Assembly: GCA_965370955.1 (NCBI GenBank)
Contig: CBDUWP010000001.1
Location: 11,453-75,452 of the forward strand
DNA from: CBDUWP01 sp965370955
Lineage (GTDB): Bacteria; Planctomycetota; Phycisphaerae; Sedimentisphaerales; Anaerobacaceae
Direction of reading: 5' to 3'
Length of the DNA: 64,000 nt
Positions 8,100 through 16,580 of the stretch are shown here, one piece after another (within the stretch, counting starts at the first letter, position 1; each line of letters begins with the position of its first letter). Below the pieces are notes generated by a model. It searched no databases, was not told the DNA's origin, and saw only the letters and a program-made list of their open reading frames with translations. A program made the position numbers and the translations under genes.

Positions 8100-9410
8100 T
8101 TGAAATTACAGAAAACAATAAAAGCTGAATGCTCTATCGCTGGAAAAGGACTGTTTTCTGGACGGGATGTGCGGCTATTGTTTAAGCCGGCACCTGTCGA
8201 AACTGGTATCGTGTTCGTTAGAACTGATCTGACAGAGCCGGTGAGAATCGAGGTCGCAGCAAAAAATATTGGACAAATACCAAGAAGAACCACACTGCAA
8301 AAAGGTAATGTCACCATCGAAACAACAGAGCATTGCATGGCGGCTGTAAGCGCGCTGGGAATTGATAATCTCATTATCGAAACCGATAGTGCAGAGTTGC
8401 CGGCTGCAGGGGGCAGCAGTATCAAATTTTTCAAATTGCTGAAAAGAGCTGAAGTCGTAGAGCAGCAGGGCAAAAAAAAAGAATTTGTCATAACTGAGCC
8501 AATCAGCATAACAGAAGGAGGGATGTCAATATATGCATTGCCATATGATGACGATGTGCTGAATGTTACATATGATCTCGATTATGGCGGACATACGGGG
8601 ATCGGAAGGCAAATGTACAGTTGTCGATTGACAGCTGACGGCTTTGAAAAAAATCTCGCAAGAGCTAGAACATTTCTCTTAGAAGCTGAAGCTAAACAAT
8701 TTCAGGCCAGAGGTATCGGAACCCATCTGGGGCCAAGAGATATCTTGGTGATCAATTCCGATGGGCCAATCAAAAATAAATATCTGTTTGAAAACGAATG
8801 TGTAAAGCATAAAATTCTCGATCTTGTCGGGGACTTAACGCTGGTTGGAAGGGCAATAAAAGGGCGAATCGTGGCCTACAAAAGCGGCCATGTGCTGAAC
8901 CAAAAATTGGCGGTGAAATTAAGCCAAATGGCGGCTAAACAAGATAGACTCGCTAATTCTGGAACCGATGCAATTTTAGATATCAAAAGGATTCAAAAAA
9001 TCTTGCCGCATAGGTATCCGCTGCTGTTGGTTGATAGGGTTATAGATGTGCAAGGTGATAGAAAAATTACCGGTATTAAAAATGTTACCTTCAATGAGTT
9101 GTTCTTTCAGGGACATTTTCCAACGACGCCTGTGATGCCGGGTGTGCTTATCGTAGAAGCGATGGCGCAGGTGTCAGGTTTGCTATTTGCGCAAAAACTT
9201 GAGCATACGGGTAAATTGGCAGTGCTGCTTAGAATGGATGATGTCAAGTTTAGAAAGGCTGTCGTGCCGGGTGATCAACTCATCTTGACCTCAGAAGTAC
9301 TAAAGCAAAGGAGCAGAACGGCAATATGTAAATGTACGGCGGCTGTTAATGATACGATAGTCACCGAAGCGAAAATAAGCTTTATGCTGGTAGAAGATGA
9401 AAAAATCTAA
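8100..9410 (+). CDS. lpxC-fabZ: LpxC-FabZ fusion: UDP-3-O-acyl-GlcNAc deacetylase / 3-hydroxyacyl-ACP dehydratase
   Basis: Two enzymes in one chain of 436 residues. The first about 285 residues are the zinc deacetylase LpxC, the committed step of lipid A synthesis: ligands sit in the EHCMAAVSALG, KHKILDLVGDLTLVG and SGHVLNQKL motifs. The last about 145 residues are the hot-dog dehydratase FabZ of type II fatty acid synthesis, with ILPHRYPLLLVDRV, the catalytic histidine in QGHFPTTPVMPGV and the glutamate in IVEAMAQVSG. Such fusions are known in Bacteroidetes and some other phyla. Joining them could balance lipid A against phospholipid supply, since both use the hydroxyacyl-ACP pool. The start is a TTG at the expected LpxC N-terminus (MKLQKTIK). 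Confidence 0.95.
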   Translation: MKLQKTIKAECSIAGKGLFSGRDVRLLFKPAPVETGIVFVRTDLTEPVRIEVAAKNIGQIPRRTTLQKGNVTIETTEHCMAAVSALGIDNLIIETDSAELPAAGGSSIKFFKLLKRAEVVEQQGKKKEFVITEPISITEGGMSIYALPYDDDVLNVTYDLDYGGHTGIGRQMYSCRLTADGFEKNLARARTFLLEAEAKQFQARGIGTHLGPRDILVINSDGPIKNKYLFENECVKHKILDLVGDLTLVGRAIKGRIVAYKSGHVLNQKLAVKLSQMAAKQDRLANSGTDAILDIKRIQKILPHRYPLLLVDRVIDVQGDRKITGIKNVTFNELFFQGHFPTTPVMPGVLIVEAMAQVSGLLFAQKLEHTGKLAVLLRMDDVKFRKAVVPGDQLILTSEVLKQRSRTAICKCTAAVNDTIVTEAKISFMLVEDEKI

Positions 9411-9506
9411 AAAATCGTGAAAGTATAAAGTCTGACAAGTGACAAAGAAAAATGATGTAAACTAATATATGAATATGTAAATCACGGAGGCTACAAAAGA
9501 GATCGT

Positions 9507-10310
9507 ATGGCGAATGTACATCCATCCGCTGTTATTGCGGAAAATGTTGAGCTGGCAGAAAATGTTGTCATAGGGCCAAATTGTGTTGTCGGAAAAGGCA
9601 GCTCGATCGGAAGTGGTTCAACCTTACTGGCTAATGTTATTGTCGGGCGAGATGTCACTATCGGTGAAAATAATCAAATGTCACCTAATGCTGTTGTTGG
9701 AGGCCAGCCGCAAATCTTGGGGCTAGGGCCAGATGGCGAATATGGAAAGCTGACCATCGGAAACAATAACATTATTAGAGAAAATGTCACTATACATCCA
9801 AGTATGCATCCCGATAAAACCACCAAAATTGGCAATAGCAATTTGCTGATGGTTGGAGTGCATATCGGACATGATTGCGAGTTAGAAGATGATATTGTCT
9901 TTAGCAACTATACGCAAATATCAGGTCACTGTCATATTCAACAGGGAGTGTGGTTCAGCGGAATGGTGCTGGTGCATCAATTTATCACGATCGGGAAATG
10001 GTGCTATGCAGCGGGAATGGCTGGCATAAATCATGATGTGCCGCCGTTTGTGATCGTTAGCGGACACTATCCGCCAACAATTAGAGGTATAAACAAACGA
10101 GGACTCTCAAGGGCTGGGCTAAACGAAAAGCAGCAAAAAGAAATTATGGCTGCCTATAAAAAGCTTTATCGAAATGGAAAAAACTTGATTAAAAATGCGC
10201 AGCAAATGAAAGATGAAGGAAACAATCCCGAAAATGTAAAGGCTATGATCGATATTATTATCAACGGAAGCAAACATCGATATGGCCGACATCTCGAATT
10301 GTTCAGGTAA
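9507..10310 (+). CDS. lpxA: Acyl-ACP-UDP-N-acetylglucosamine O-acyltransferase LpxA
   Basis: First enzyme of lipid A synthesis, a left-handed beta-helix trimer in the cytosol. Hexapeptide repeats fill residues 1-190 and the catalytic histidine lies in MVGVHIGHDCEL; a helical C-terminus (LNEKQQKEIMAAYKKLYR) follows. 267 residues, normal. The segment after the third coil (GGQPQILGLGPDGEYGKL) is longer and different from the enterobacterial version. The gene follows lpxC-fabZ and precedes a GnnA-like oxidoreductase, which in some bacteria supplies the 3-amino sugar substrate preferred by their LpxA; that link here is inference. Possible SD GAGA 6 bases before the ATG; a stronger GGAGG at 9486-9490 is rather distant. 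Confidence 0.92.
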   Translation: MANVHPSAVIAENVELAENVVIGPNCVVGKGSSIGSGSTLLANVIVGRDVTIGENNQMSPNAVVGGQPQILGLGPDGEYGKLTIGNNNIIRENVTIHPSMHPDKTTKIGNSNLLMVGVHIGHDCELEDDIVFSNYTQISGHCHIQQGVWFSGMVLVHQFITIGKWCYAAGMAGINHDVPPFVIVSGHYPPTIRGINKRGLSRAGLNEKQQKEIMAAYKKLYRNGKNLIKNAQQMKDEGNNPENVKAMIDIIINGSKHRYGRHLELFR

Positions 10311-10360
10311 CAAAAAAAACTCTATCTGATGATTATTACTTTAATATCTATGAGGTTAAG

Positions 10361-11368
10361 ATGACTAAATTACGGACCGCTGTTGTTGGAGCGGGGAAAA
10401 TGGGTTCGATTCATGCTAAGGTTTATAGCAGCTTGCCGGATAGCGAACTGGTGGCAATCGTCGATAGTGATGAAAAAAGAGCAAAGAAAATCGCTAAAAA
10501 ATTTAAATGTCAAGCAATAACCGACTGCGAAAATCTGATAGGGAAAGTCGATGCTGTGACAATAGCTACACCAACTGTAACGCATATGCAGTTGGCGGAA
10601 ATTTTTATAAAAAATAAAATAGCAGTACTAATCGAAAAGCCATTAGCCGAAACCGTCGAGCAATGTCAAAAAATCGTGGCTCTGGCAAAAGAATATGATA
10701 CCGTCGTGGCTGTGGGACATTCGGAAAGATGTAATCCTGTGATCCAAGCTGTGAAAAGATTGCAGATTAAACCACTGTTTATTGAGGCTGTCAGAATAAG
10801 CCCGTATCCGTTTAGATCGACGGATGTTGGCGTGGTGCTGGATGTGATGATTCATGATATTGATATAATTTTGTCACTGGCGGCAAGCAAAGTCAAAGAA
10901 GTGCAAGCGATAGGAGTCGGCGTGATTGATAATGATGAAGATATCTGTAACGCTAGAATTACGTTTGAAAATGGATGCGTGGCTAATGTCACCGCCAGCA
11001 GAATAGCAATGAAAACTGAACGAAAAGTCAGACTCTTTAGCAAAAAAGCCTATCTGAGCCTAGACTATTTCAAAAAGGCTGGAACCATCGTTAAAGCAAA
11101 TACAGACAATGTCGATGTCGTAAAAAAAATCAGGCAACTGAAAAATGCCGGGAAATTCGACCTCTTGACAACTAATTGGTCAGAGCTTTTCCATATAGAA
11201 AAATTGCAAATCGATGACAAAGAACCGCTGAAAGTTGAACAAGAGGCTTTTCTAAAGGCTGTCGCAGACCGAAATTATCAGCCGGAAGTGGGAGCAGAAG
11301 AAGGAGCGGCTGCTATCGAATGTGCACATAAAATATTGGAATCATTACAAAAGCATCAATTAGATTGA
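10361..11368 (+). CDS. Gfo/Idh/MocA-family oxidoreductase, GnnA-like (UDP-GlcNAc 3-dehydrogenase candidate)
   Basis: NAD(P)-dependent sugar oxidoreductase. Rossmann motif VVGAGKMGSIHAK at residue 8, the EKPLAET motif near 90 and the catalytic-region motif VVLDVMIHDIDIILSL near 165 are all intact. The pattern of sequence (GHSERCNP, ISPYPFRSTDVGVV, NGCVANVTASR) is that of the proteins encoded beside lpxA in several phyla. GnnA with the aminotransferase GnnB turns UDP-GlcNAc into its 3-amino analogue, giving amide-linked lipid A. No gnnB-like gene is present in this window, so the precise substrate remains open. It lies 50 bases after lpxA and 6 before the next gene, so it is co-transcribed with the lpx genes. 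Confidence 0.75.
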   Translation: MTKLRTAVVGAGKMGSIHAKVYSSLPDSELVAIVDSDEKRAKKIAKKFKCQAITDCENLIGKVDAVTIATPTVTHMQLAEIFIKNKIAVLIEKPLAETVEQCQKIVALAKEYDTVVAVGHSERCNPVIQAVKRLQIKPLFIEAVRISPYPFRSTDVGVVLDVMIHDIDIILSLAASKVKEVQAIGVGVIDNDEDICNARITFENGCVANVTASRIAMKTERKVRLFSKKAYLSLDYFKKAGTIVKANTDNVDVVKKIRQLKNAGKFDLLTTNWSELFHIEKLQIDDKEPLKVEQEAFLKAVADRNYQPEVGAEEGAAAIECAHKILESLQKHQLD

Positions 11369-11374
11369 GAAAGT

Positions 11375-11797
11375 ATGTCGATGATGGAAATTGCCGGATC
11401 TGTCACAATCAATAGCTGTACAATTGTTGTCGTGCCGAGATATTGCGAAACCGACCAAGGGGCAGTAGTGCATCATAGTGTCTATCCAATATGGCTGGAA
11501 ATGGGCAGAACACAATTGCTAAAAGATAACGAATTGGCTTATAAAGATCTCGAAGCAAAAGGTGTGTTTTTCGTTATCGCTGAACTCAAAATAAAATATC
11601 GAAGGCCGGCAAAATATGATTGTCCAGTGAAAATCGTTACAACCTGCACAAATGTTACCGCGAGCAAAATCCAGCATGAATATGTCCTGACAGATGAAGA
11701 AACAGGGGAAATACTAGCGCAAGCAGAAACAGTTTTGGCTTGTGTCGGAACGGATAAAAAAATCAGACGCATACCGAAATTTATGTATCCAGCATAA
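11375..11797 (+). CDS. YbgC/4-hydroxybenzoyl-CoA-type acyl-CoA thioesterase
   Basis: Hot-dog fold thioesterase of 140 residues. The family motif with its catalytic aspartate is present as ETDQGAVVHHSVYPIWLEMGR near residue 27, where usual members read ETDxxGxVyHxxYlxwfExaR. YbgC-type enzymes cleave acyl-CoA or acyl-ACP and are often linked to the envelope. It starts six bases after the upstream oxidoreductase and is the last gene of the lpx transcript. Three in-frame ATGs (11375, 11381, 11384) are possible starts. Substrate unknown. Confidence 0.8.
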   Translation: MSMMEIAGSVTINSCTIVVVPRYCETDQGAVVHHSVYPIWLEMGRTQLLKDNELAYKDLEAKGVFFVIAELKIKYRRPAKYDCPVKIVTTCTNVTASKIQHEYVLTDEETGEILAQAETVLACVGTDKKIRRIPKFMYPA

Positions 11798-11829
11798 AGA
11801 GCCCTTTTGCCATATAAATCATTAATATG

Positions 11830-11858
11830 TTGACTTGAACCATGGGGTAAATTACACT
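11830..11858 (+). promoter_or_regulatory. Sigma-70-type promoter for purF-purM
   Basis: TTGACT at 11830-11835 and TACACT at 11853-11858 are separated by exactly 17 bases. The expected transcript start is near 11865, close ahead of the purF ATG at 11881. It separates the purine genes from the lpx cluster. Confidence 0.6.
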
Positions 11859-11880
11859 CCAGACTACTGTTGAATTGTTC

Positions 11881-13347
11881 ATGAATCCTAATCGAGAACC
11901 TGCGGATATGACTGATAAAAAAGAAAATTGCGGCGTCTTTGGTGTGTTTGGAGATGACGGAGCTGTACAAAGAACCTTTTTCGGCTTACATAGTCTGCAG
12001 CATAGAGGACAAGAATCAGCTGGAATCGCAGCAAGCGACGGAGAATATATCTCGTGCCACACAGGAATGGGAACCGTCAAACGAGTCTTTAGAAATCATC
12101 GCGATACTCTCGATACATTAAAAGGCGATGTCGCTATCGGGCATGTGAGATATTCGACGACAGGGTCATCGCAAATTATTAATAGTCAACCAATTCTGCT
12201 GGGCTATTCCAGAGGGCAGGTCGCGATAGCACATAATGGAAATTTGATAAATGCCTCGCTTTTAAGAGATGAATATGAGGCTTATGGAAGCATATTCAAA
12301 TCAACATGCGATACGGAAATTATTGCACATCTTTTAGCTAAGCCAAGCCATGTGGCAAAACCAGATCCGTTGGCGCATGTGCTGAACCATTTGCAGGGGG
12401 CCTATTGCATCCTGTTCCTATTTGAAGATCGAATCGAGGCGGCTAGAGACCCTTACGGAGTGCATCCATTATGCGTCGGAAAAACCGACGAAGGAAAATT
12501 TGTCGTGGCTAGCGAATCATGTGCGCTGGATGCAGTCGATGCAGAATTTATTCGAGAAGTAGAGCCGGGAGAAATTGTTACACTAAATAAAGATGGACTG
12601 TCAAGCAGATTCTTTGCAGGGCCTAAGGCTGTTACGCCGGGACACTGCATCTTTGAACATATATATTTCGCTAAACAAAACAGCTTCTTCTTCGGCGAAA
12701 ATGTCCATATGTTCAGGAAAAAAATTGGAAGGCAACTCGCTATCGAATTTCCGGCTGATGCAGATGTGGTTATACCGGTGCCGGACTCAGGGACAGCGGC
12801 TGCAATTGGATTCGCAGAAGAAAGTGGACTCCCCTTTGATATGGGACTAATTAGAAGTCGCTATGTCGGAAGAACGTTTATAGCACCGGATCAAAAGCTG
12901 AGGGAAATGGCTGTCAAAATGAAACTTGCACCTGTTAAGCAGGTGGTCGATGGAAAAAGAGTGGTCGTAGTGGACGACTCTATCGTGAGAGGGACTACGA
13001 CAAAAGGGAAAATTAAGGCTTTGAGAAAAGCTGGAGCAAAAGAAATACATGTGAGAATTAGCTGTCCGCCGATTCGATTCCCATGTTTTTATGGGGTAGA
13101 TTTTCCAACGAAAAAAGAACTCGTGGCAAACGATAGAACCGTTGAACAAATCAGAGAATTTCTAGACGTGGATTCGCTGGGCTATATCTCGCTGGAAGGA
13201 TTGCTCGATTGCGGAGTCTTGCCGAATGATCATTATTGTACGGCGTGCTGGAGCGGAAAATATAAAATACCTGTCGATAAAGCAGTTAATAAGTTCGCAA
13301 TGGAATATAATAATATGCCGCTGTTCGATCAAAATTATGAGCAGTAA
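11881..13347 (+). CDS. purF: Amidophosphoribosyltransferase PurF
   Basis: First committed enzyme of purine synthesis: moves glutamine amide nitrogen to PRPP. The class II glutaminase domain has its nucleophilic cysteine in KENCGVFGVFG (residue 17 from the ATG used), so a short leader is presumably processed, as in the Bacillus-type enzyme. RGQESAGIA and HNGNLINA follow. The phosphoribosyltransferase domain has the PRPP loop VVVVDDSIVRGTTTKG. Cysteines in GHCIFEHIYF, FPCFYGVDFP and CTACWSGKYK match the four ligands of the structural 4Fe-4S cluster. A TTG at 11875 and an ATG at 11908 are other start options. Confidence 0.95.
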   Translation: MNPNREPADMTDKKENCGVFGVFGDDGAVQRTFFGLHSLQHRGQESAGIAASDGEYISCHTGMGTVKRVFRNHRDTLDTLKGDVAIGHVRYSTTGSSQIINSQPILLGYSRGQVAIAHNGNLINASLLRDEYEAYGSIFKSTCDTEIIAHLLAKPSHVAKPDPLAHVLNHLQGAYCILFLFEDRIEAARDPYGVHPLCVGKTDEGKFVVASESCALDAVDAEFIREVEPGEIVTLNKDGLSSRFFAGPKAVTPGHCIFEHIYFAKQNSFFFGENVHMFRKKIGRQLAIEFPADADVVIPVPDSGTAAAIGFAEESGLPFDMGLIRSRYVGRTFIAPDQKLREMAVKMKLAPVKQVVDGKRVVVVDDSIVRGTTTKGKIKALRKAGAKEIHVRISCPPIRFPCFYGVDFPTKKELVANDRTVEQIREFLDVDSLGYISLEGLLDCGVLPNDHYCTACWSGKYKIPVDKAVNKFAMEYNNMPLFDQNYEQ

Positions 13348-13364
13348 AAGGACGCTGAATATAA

Positions 13365-14432
13365 ATGGCTGACAATTTGACATACGAAGATTCTGGCGTC
13401 AATATCGATGCGAATGACCAGATGGTAGATAAAATCTACTCGTCTGTGTCGTCGACCTTTGGGCCGAGAGTTATGGCACTAAAGGGCGGGTTCGCGGGAA
13501 TGTTTCGGCTGGATTATGACGAAAAATTGTTCCGAAAAAATTATAAAGAGCCAGTACTTGTCGCATGTACAGATGGCGTCGGAAGCAAGGTGCAGCTGGC
13601 GTCAGAAATGAAAAAATATGATACGGTCGGTATCGATCTGGTGGCGATGAGCGTGAATGATATGCTTGTGCAAGGCGCGGAGCCACTATTTTTTTTGGAC
13701 TATATCGCTGTGCATAAACTCGACCCGGAAAATATCGCAGAAATGGTTAAAGGCGTGGCAGATGGCTGCAAAGATGCAGGATGTGCACTGATCGGCGGAG
13801 AAACAGCTGAAATGCCGGGGACATATAAAGAAAAAGATTTTGATATGGCCGGTTTCGCTGTCGGAGTGGTCGAACGAAAAAAAATCATCGATGGGAAAAA
13901 TGTTAAAGCTGGGGACGTCCTCTTAGGGCTGGCCTCAAGCGGTATCCATAGTAATGGCTATTCGCTGGTGAGAAATATATGCTTCAAAAAAGGCGGGCTC
14001 AAAATGACGGATATGCCGCCGGAACTAAAAGGGAAAACGCTGGGCGAAGTACTGCTGGAGCCGACAAAAATTTATGTTGAGCCTGTGATAAAATTGCTGG
14101 CAAAATATAAAACCAAAGCAATAGTCCATGCAATGGTCCATATCACCGGCGGCGGACTTATCGGAAATATACCGAGAGTGCTGCCGAAAAATTGCAGTGC
14201 TGTACTGGAAAAAGATGCGTGGCAAGTACCAGATATTTTTGAATTCCTACAAAGAAGAGGGCCAGTCGCAGAAGATGAAATGTTCAAAGTTTTTAATATG
14301 GGGATCGGGTTTGTATTGGTAGTTGCTGAAGATTTTGCGAAATCAGTCGAAGCGAAATTGACAGATTATGGCCAAAAAGTCTACCAAATCGGGCGAGTGA
14401 TCGAAGGTGATCAAAAAGTTATATTGAAATAG
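13365..14432 (+). CDS. purM: Phosphoribosylformylglycinamidine cyclo-ligase PurM
   Basis: ATP-dependent ring closure giving aminoimidazole ribotide, fifth step of purine synthesis. The AIR synthase signature is clear: DGVGSKVQLA, GIDLVAMSVNDMLVQGAEPLFFLDY, GGETAEMPG, LASSGIHSNGYSLVR and HITGGGLIGNIPR. 355 residues, usual length. It lies 17 bases after purF, so the two form an operon behind the promoter at 11830. Its N-terminus carries the usual YEDSGVNIDANDQMV lead. Confidence 0.95.
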   Translation: MADNLTYEDSGVNIDANDQMVDKIYSSVSSTFGPRVMALKGGFAGMFRLDYDEKLFRKNYKEPVLVACTDGVGSKVQLASEMKKYDTVGIDLVAMSVNDMLVQGAEPLFFLDYIAVHKLDPENIAEMVKGVADGCKDAGCALIGGETAEMPGTYKEKDFDMAGFAVGVVERKKIIDGKNVKAGDVLLGLASSGIHSNGYSLVRNICFKKGGLKMTDMPPELKGKTLGEVLLEPTKIYVEPVIKLLAKYKTKAIVHAMVHITGGGLIGNIPRVLPKNCSAVLEKDAWQVPDIFEFLQRRGPVAEDEMFKVFNMGIGFVLVVAEDFAKSVEAKLTDYGQKVYQIGRVIEGDQKVILK

Positions 14433-14467
14433 GATACTGGGGCGTCTGGGCGAGATTAAACAAAAGG

Positions 14468-15406
14468 TTAAAGTGTGATGGGGGTTATCTTGACCTTTAT
14501 TTGTTTGCCGGCTCCGGGCCAACTCATTTGATTGTGCCAATTCCAAGCTTTGGCGGTAGCGGCTTTGATGCCTATCTCAAGAGCAAAGCTAAGCTTCGAT
14601 GTCGCTAAAAAACTCTTAACAAAACCAGCTAAAAAATAGTCACCGCAGCCAGTTGTTGAAAAAACGTTACTCTGGCGATTTACAAATTTGCCCGTGTAAC
14701 TGTCTGTTTTGCTGGCGGCAATAGCGCCCTTGTCGCCGCGACTGACTAAAACTATTTCAACTCTGTCCAAAAAATGTTGGGCTGATTGGCAAATGGTCTC
14801 TGCGGATGAGTTGGATCTTATGCCGGCAAGTTGCGAAAATTCGGCAATGTTGGGTGAGATTAGCCATAGGCCGCCGGCTGATATTATTTCCTGAAAGGCT
14901 GGCCCGTAGCTATCTAATACAATTTTGGCAGACTTATCCTTACATAAATCGATGAGCTCCATTATCTCAACAATAAATTCGTGCGGCAATTGGCCAGAAA
15001 AAATGCAGATGCTGTTACTGTCAATGATAGGTTCAAGGAGGGTTTTTAATTTGGAAAGGTTGACTCTATCAGCTAGATCGGTTTGCTGGACGAGATGAAG
15101 TTCTCTTTTTTGATCGCTGTCAATCAAGGTCATGTTGCGGCGGGTGGGCCTATCCACTGTCACTATCTGTGTCGAAATCATTGCAGAAGAAATGGCTGAC
15201 TGCATGTCACCGAAATCATTGCCCCAAAGGCCGCTGGCAATCGTGGCTTGACCCATCCATGCAAGTGCAGACGAAACATTAAGCGATTTACCGGCTGGTG
15301 ACTCAGCTAATTTGTAAATGTTGCAGGTTGAATTATAGTCCAAATTGGGGCAGTTGTAAATGATGTCCCAAGCCGGCGAAAGGCCTATTGTGATGATCTT
15401 TGGCAT
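14468..15406 (-). CDS. PfkB-family sugar kinase (1-phosphofructokinase/tagatose-6-phosphate kinase type)
   Basis: Ribokinase-fold kinase of 312 residues. The N-terminus ITIGLSPAWDIIY and the glycine-rich PAGKSLNVSSALAWMG resemble the LacC/FruK subgroup, which phosphorylates sugar phosphates. The catalytic C-terminal signature is TTGCGDYFLAGFVKS, where the aspartate is the base and the usual GAGD is replaced by GCGD. No PTS or fructose operon genes are nearby, so the substrate cannot be assigned. It is transcribed alone, divergently from cysK and convergently with purM. Confidence 0.8.
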   Translation of the reverse strand: MPKIITIGLSPAWDIIYNCPNLDYNSTCNIYKLAESPAGKSLNVSSALAWMGQATIASGLWGNDFGDMQSAISSAMISTQIVTVDRPTRRNMTLIDSDQKRELHLVQQTDLADRVNLSKLKTLLEPIIDSNSICIFSGQLPHEFIVEIMELIDLCKDKSAKIVLDSYGPAFQEIISAGGLWLISPNIAEFSQLAGIRSNSSAETICQSAQHFLDRVEIVLVSRGDKGAIAASKTDSYTGKFVNRQSNVFSTTGCGDYFLAGFVKSFLATSKLSFALEIGIKAATAKAWNWHNQMSWPGAGKQIKVKITPITL

Positions 15407-15521
15407 TTTCGGTTATCCGAAATAATCTAAAATTATGTGAAATTTGATAGCGATAACCATACTCTAGCAATCTTTGATGGTTAAGCAAGGGATAAAAGCT
15501 GTTTGTGTTCTTGGACGATTT

Positions 15522-15550
15522 TTAGTAAAATCTAGCAGAAGATTTATAAT
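15522..15550 (+). promoter_or_regulatory. Candidate promoter for cysK
   Basis: A perfect TATAAT at 15545-15550 with a weak TTAGTA 17 bases upstream (15522-15527). It lies in the divergent pfkB-cysK gap, about 45 bases before the cysK ATG. Confidence 0.4.
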
Positions 15551-15595
15551 TGCTGAAAGCTTAAAAATTGTTAATGGAAATTTGTGGATGGTAAA

Positions 15596-16483
15596 ATGCT
15601 GACTGATAATATATTGGATTTGATTGGAAATACACCGCTGTTGAAACTCAAAGATGAGCCGATTTTTATGAAAGCTGAGTTTCTAAATCCGGGCGGATCA
15701 ATAAAAGATAGAGTCGCAATGGCAATGCTGCAAGCGGCTGTGGCTGACGGAAAACTTAACGAAAACTCGATAATCATAGAGCCGACAAGCGGAAATACCG
15801 GAATAGCACTAGCTATGGTGGGTAGACTGATGGGGTACAAAGTCGAAATCGTTATGCCGGAAGGAATGAGCGAAGAAAGAAAAAAATTGATTACGGCACT
15901 AGGAGCCAAACTAATTCTTACACCAGACGAGTTGAGCATTCCGGGAGCTGTCAAAAAAGCACAGGAATTGGCAAGAGAATCAAGCGAATATTTTATGCCG
16001 GATCAATTCAAAAACCCAGCTAATCCAAAAGTACATTACGAGCAAACAGCTGCCGAACTATGGCGACAAACGAGCGGGCAAATCGATTGCTTCATCGCAG
16101 GAGTTGGCTCCGGAGGAACATTGCAGGGAGTAGGCAAATTCCTTAAAGAACATAAACCGTCAGTGAAAATTGTGGCGGTCGAACCGAAAAATGTGGCGGC
16201 TCTGTTAGGACATGAGCCCGGATTACATCAAATACAGGGCATCGGAGACGGCTTCGTGCCGGAAATACTAGATGTCACTATGGTAGATGATGTGATCGAA
16301 GTGACTGACGAAGATGCTATCAGTACCACTAGGCAATTGAGTATGGATTACGGTTGTCTCGTCGGAATCAGCTCAGGTGCTAATGTGTGGGCGGCGAGGC
16401 AAATGGCTAAAAAAATCAAAGGAAATATCGCAACAGTATTGCCAGATAGAGCTGAAAGATATTTTAGTACAGCACTTCTATAA
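15596..16483 (+). CDS. cysK: Cysteine synthase (O-acetylserine sulfhydrylase)
   Basis: PLP enzyme that makes cysteine from O-acetylserine and sulfide. The PLP lysine is in GGSIKDRVA, the substrate loop in EPTSGNTGIA, and the phosphate-binding loop in GVGSGGTLQGV; the C-terminal end VLPDRAERYFSTAL is complete. 295 residues from the ATG at 15596 begin at the expected MLTDNILDLIGNTPLLKL; a GTG at 15584 would add four. The gene is followed by a partly decayed repeat of its own last codons. CysM-type paralogues cannot be excluded without phylogeny. Confidence 0.92.
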   Translation: MLTDNILDLIGNTPLLKLKDEPIFMKAEFLNPGGSIKDRVAMAMLQAAVADGKLNENSIIIEPTSGNTGIALAMVGRLMGYKVEIVMPEGMSEERKKLITALGAKLILTPDELSIPGAVKKAQELARESSEYFMPDQFKNPANPKVHYEQTAAELWRQTSGQIDCFIAGVGSGGTLQGVGKFLKEHKPSVKIVAVEPKNVAALLGHEPGLHQIQGIGDGFVPEILDVTMVDDVIEVTDEDAISTTRQLSMDYGCLVGISSGANVWAARQMAKKIKGNIATVLPDRAERYFSTALL

Positions 16484-16487
16484 AACG
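16463..16487 (+). repeat. cysK 3' end, first copy of a direct repeat
   Basis: 25 bases covering the last codons and stop of cysK. They recur at 16538-16562 with two mismatches, 75 bases downstream. Confidence 0.6.
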
Positions 16488-16537
16488 TCGTTACCTGTAA
16501 CAACTATAAGAAAGCAAGTGTTGTCGCTATTGAGAGG

Positions 16538-16562
16538 TTTAGTACAGCGCTACTATAAAACG
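16538..16562 (+). repeat. Decayed second copy of the cysK 3' end
   Basis: Matches 16463-16487 at 23 of 25 bases. Read in frame with a stop, the stretch before it gives VVAIERFSTALL and a TAA, against PDRAERYFSTALL and TAA for cysK. It is best read as the remnant of a duplicated or recombined cysK end; nothing else of a second cysK remains. Confidence 0.5.
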
Positions 16563-16580
16563 ATACTACTGTAAAAAAAA

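Noticed and set aside
10401..10420. GGGTTCGATTCATGC resembling a tRNA T-arm
   Set aside because: It lies in the Rossmann motif of the GnnA-like CDS and no acceptor or anticodon stem can be built around it.
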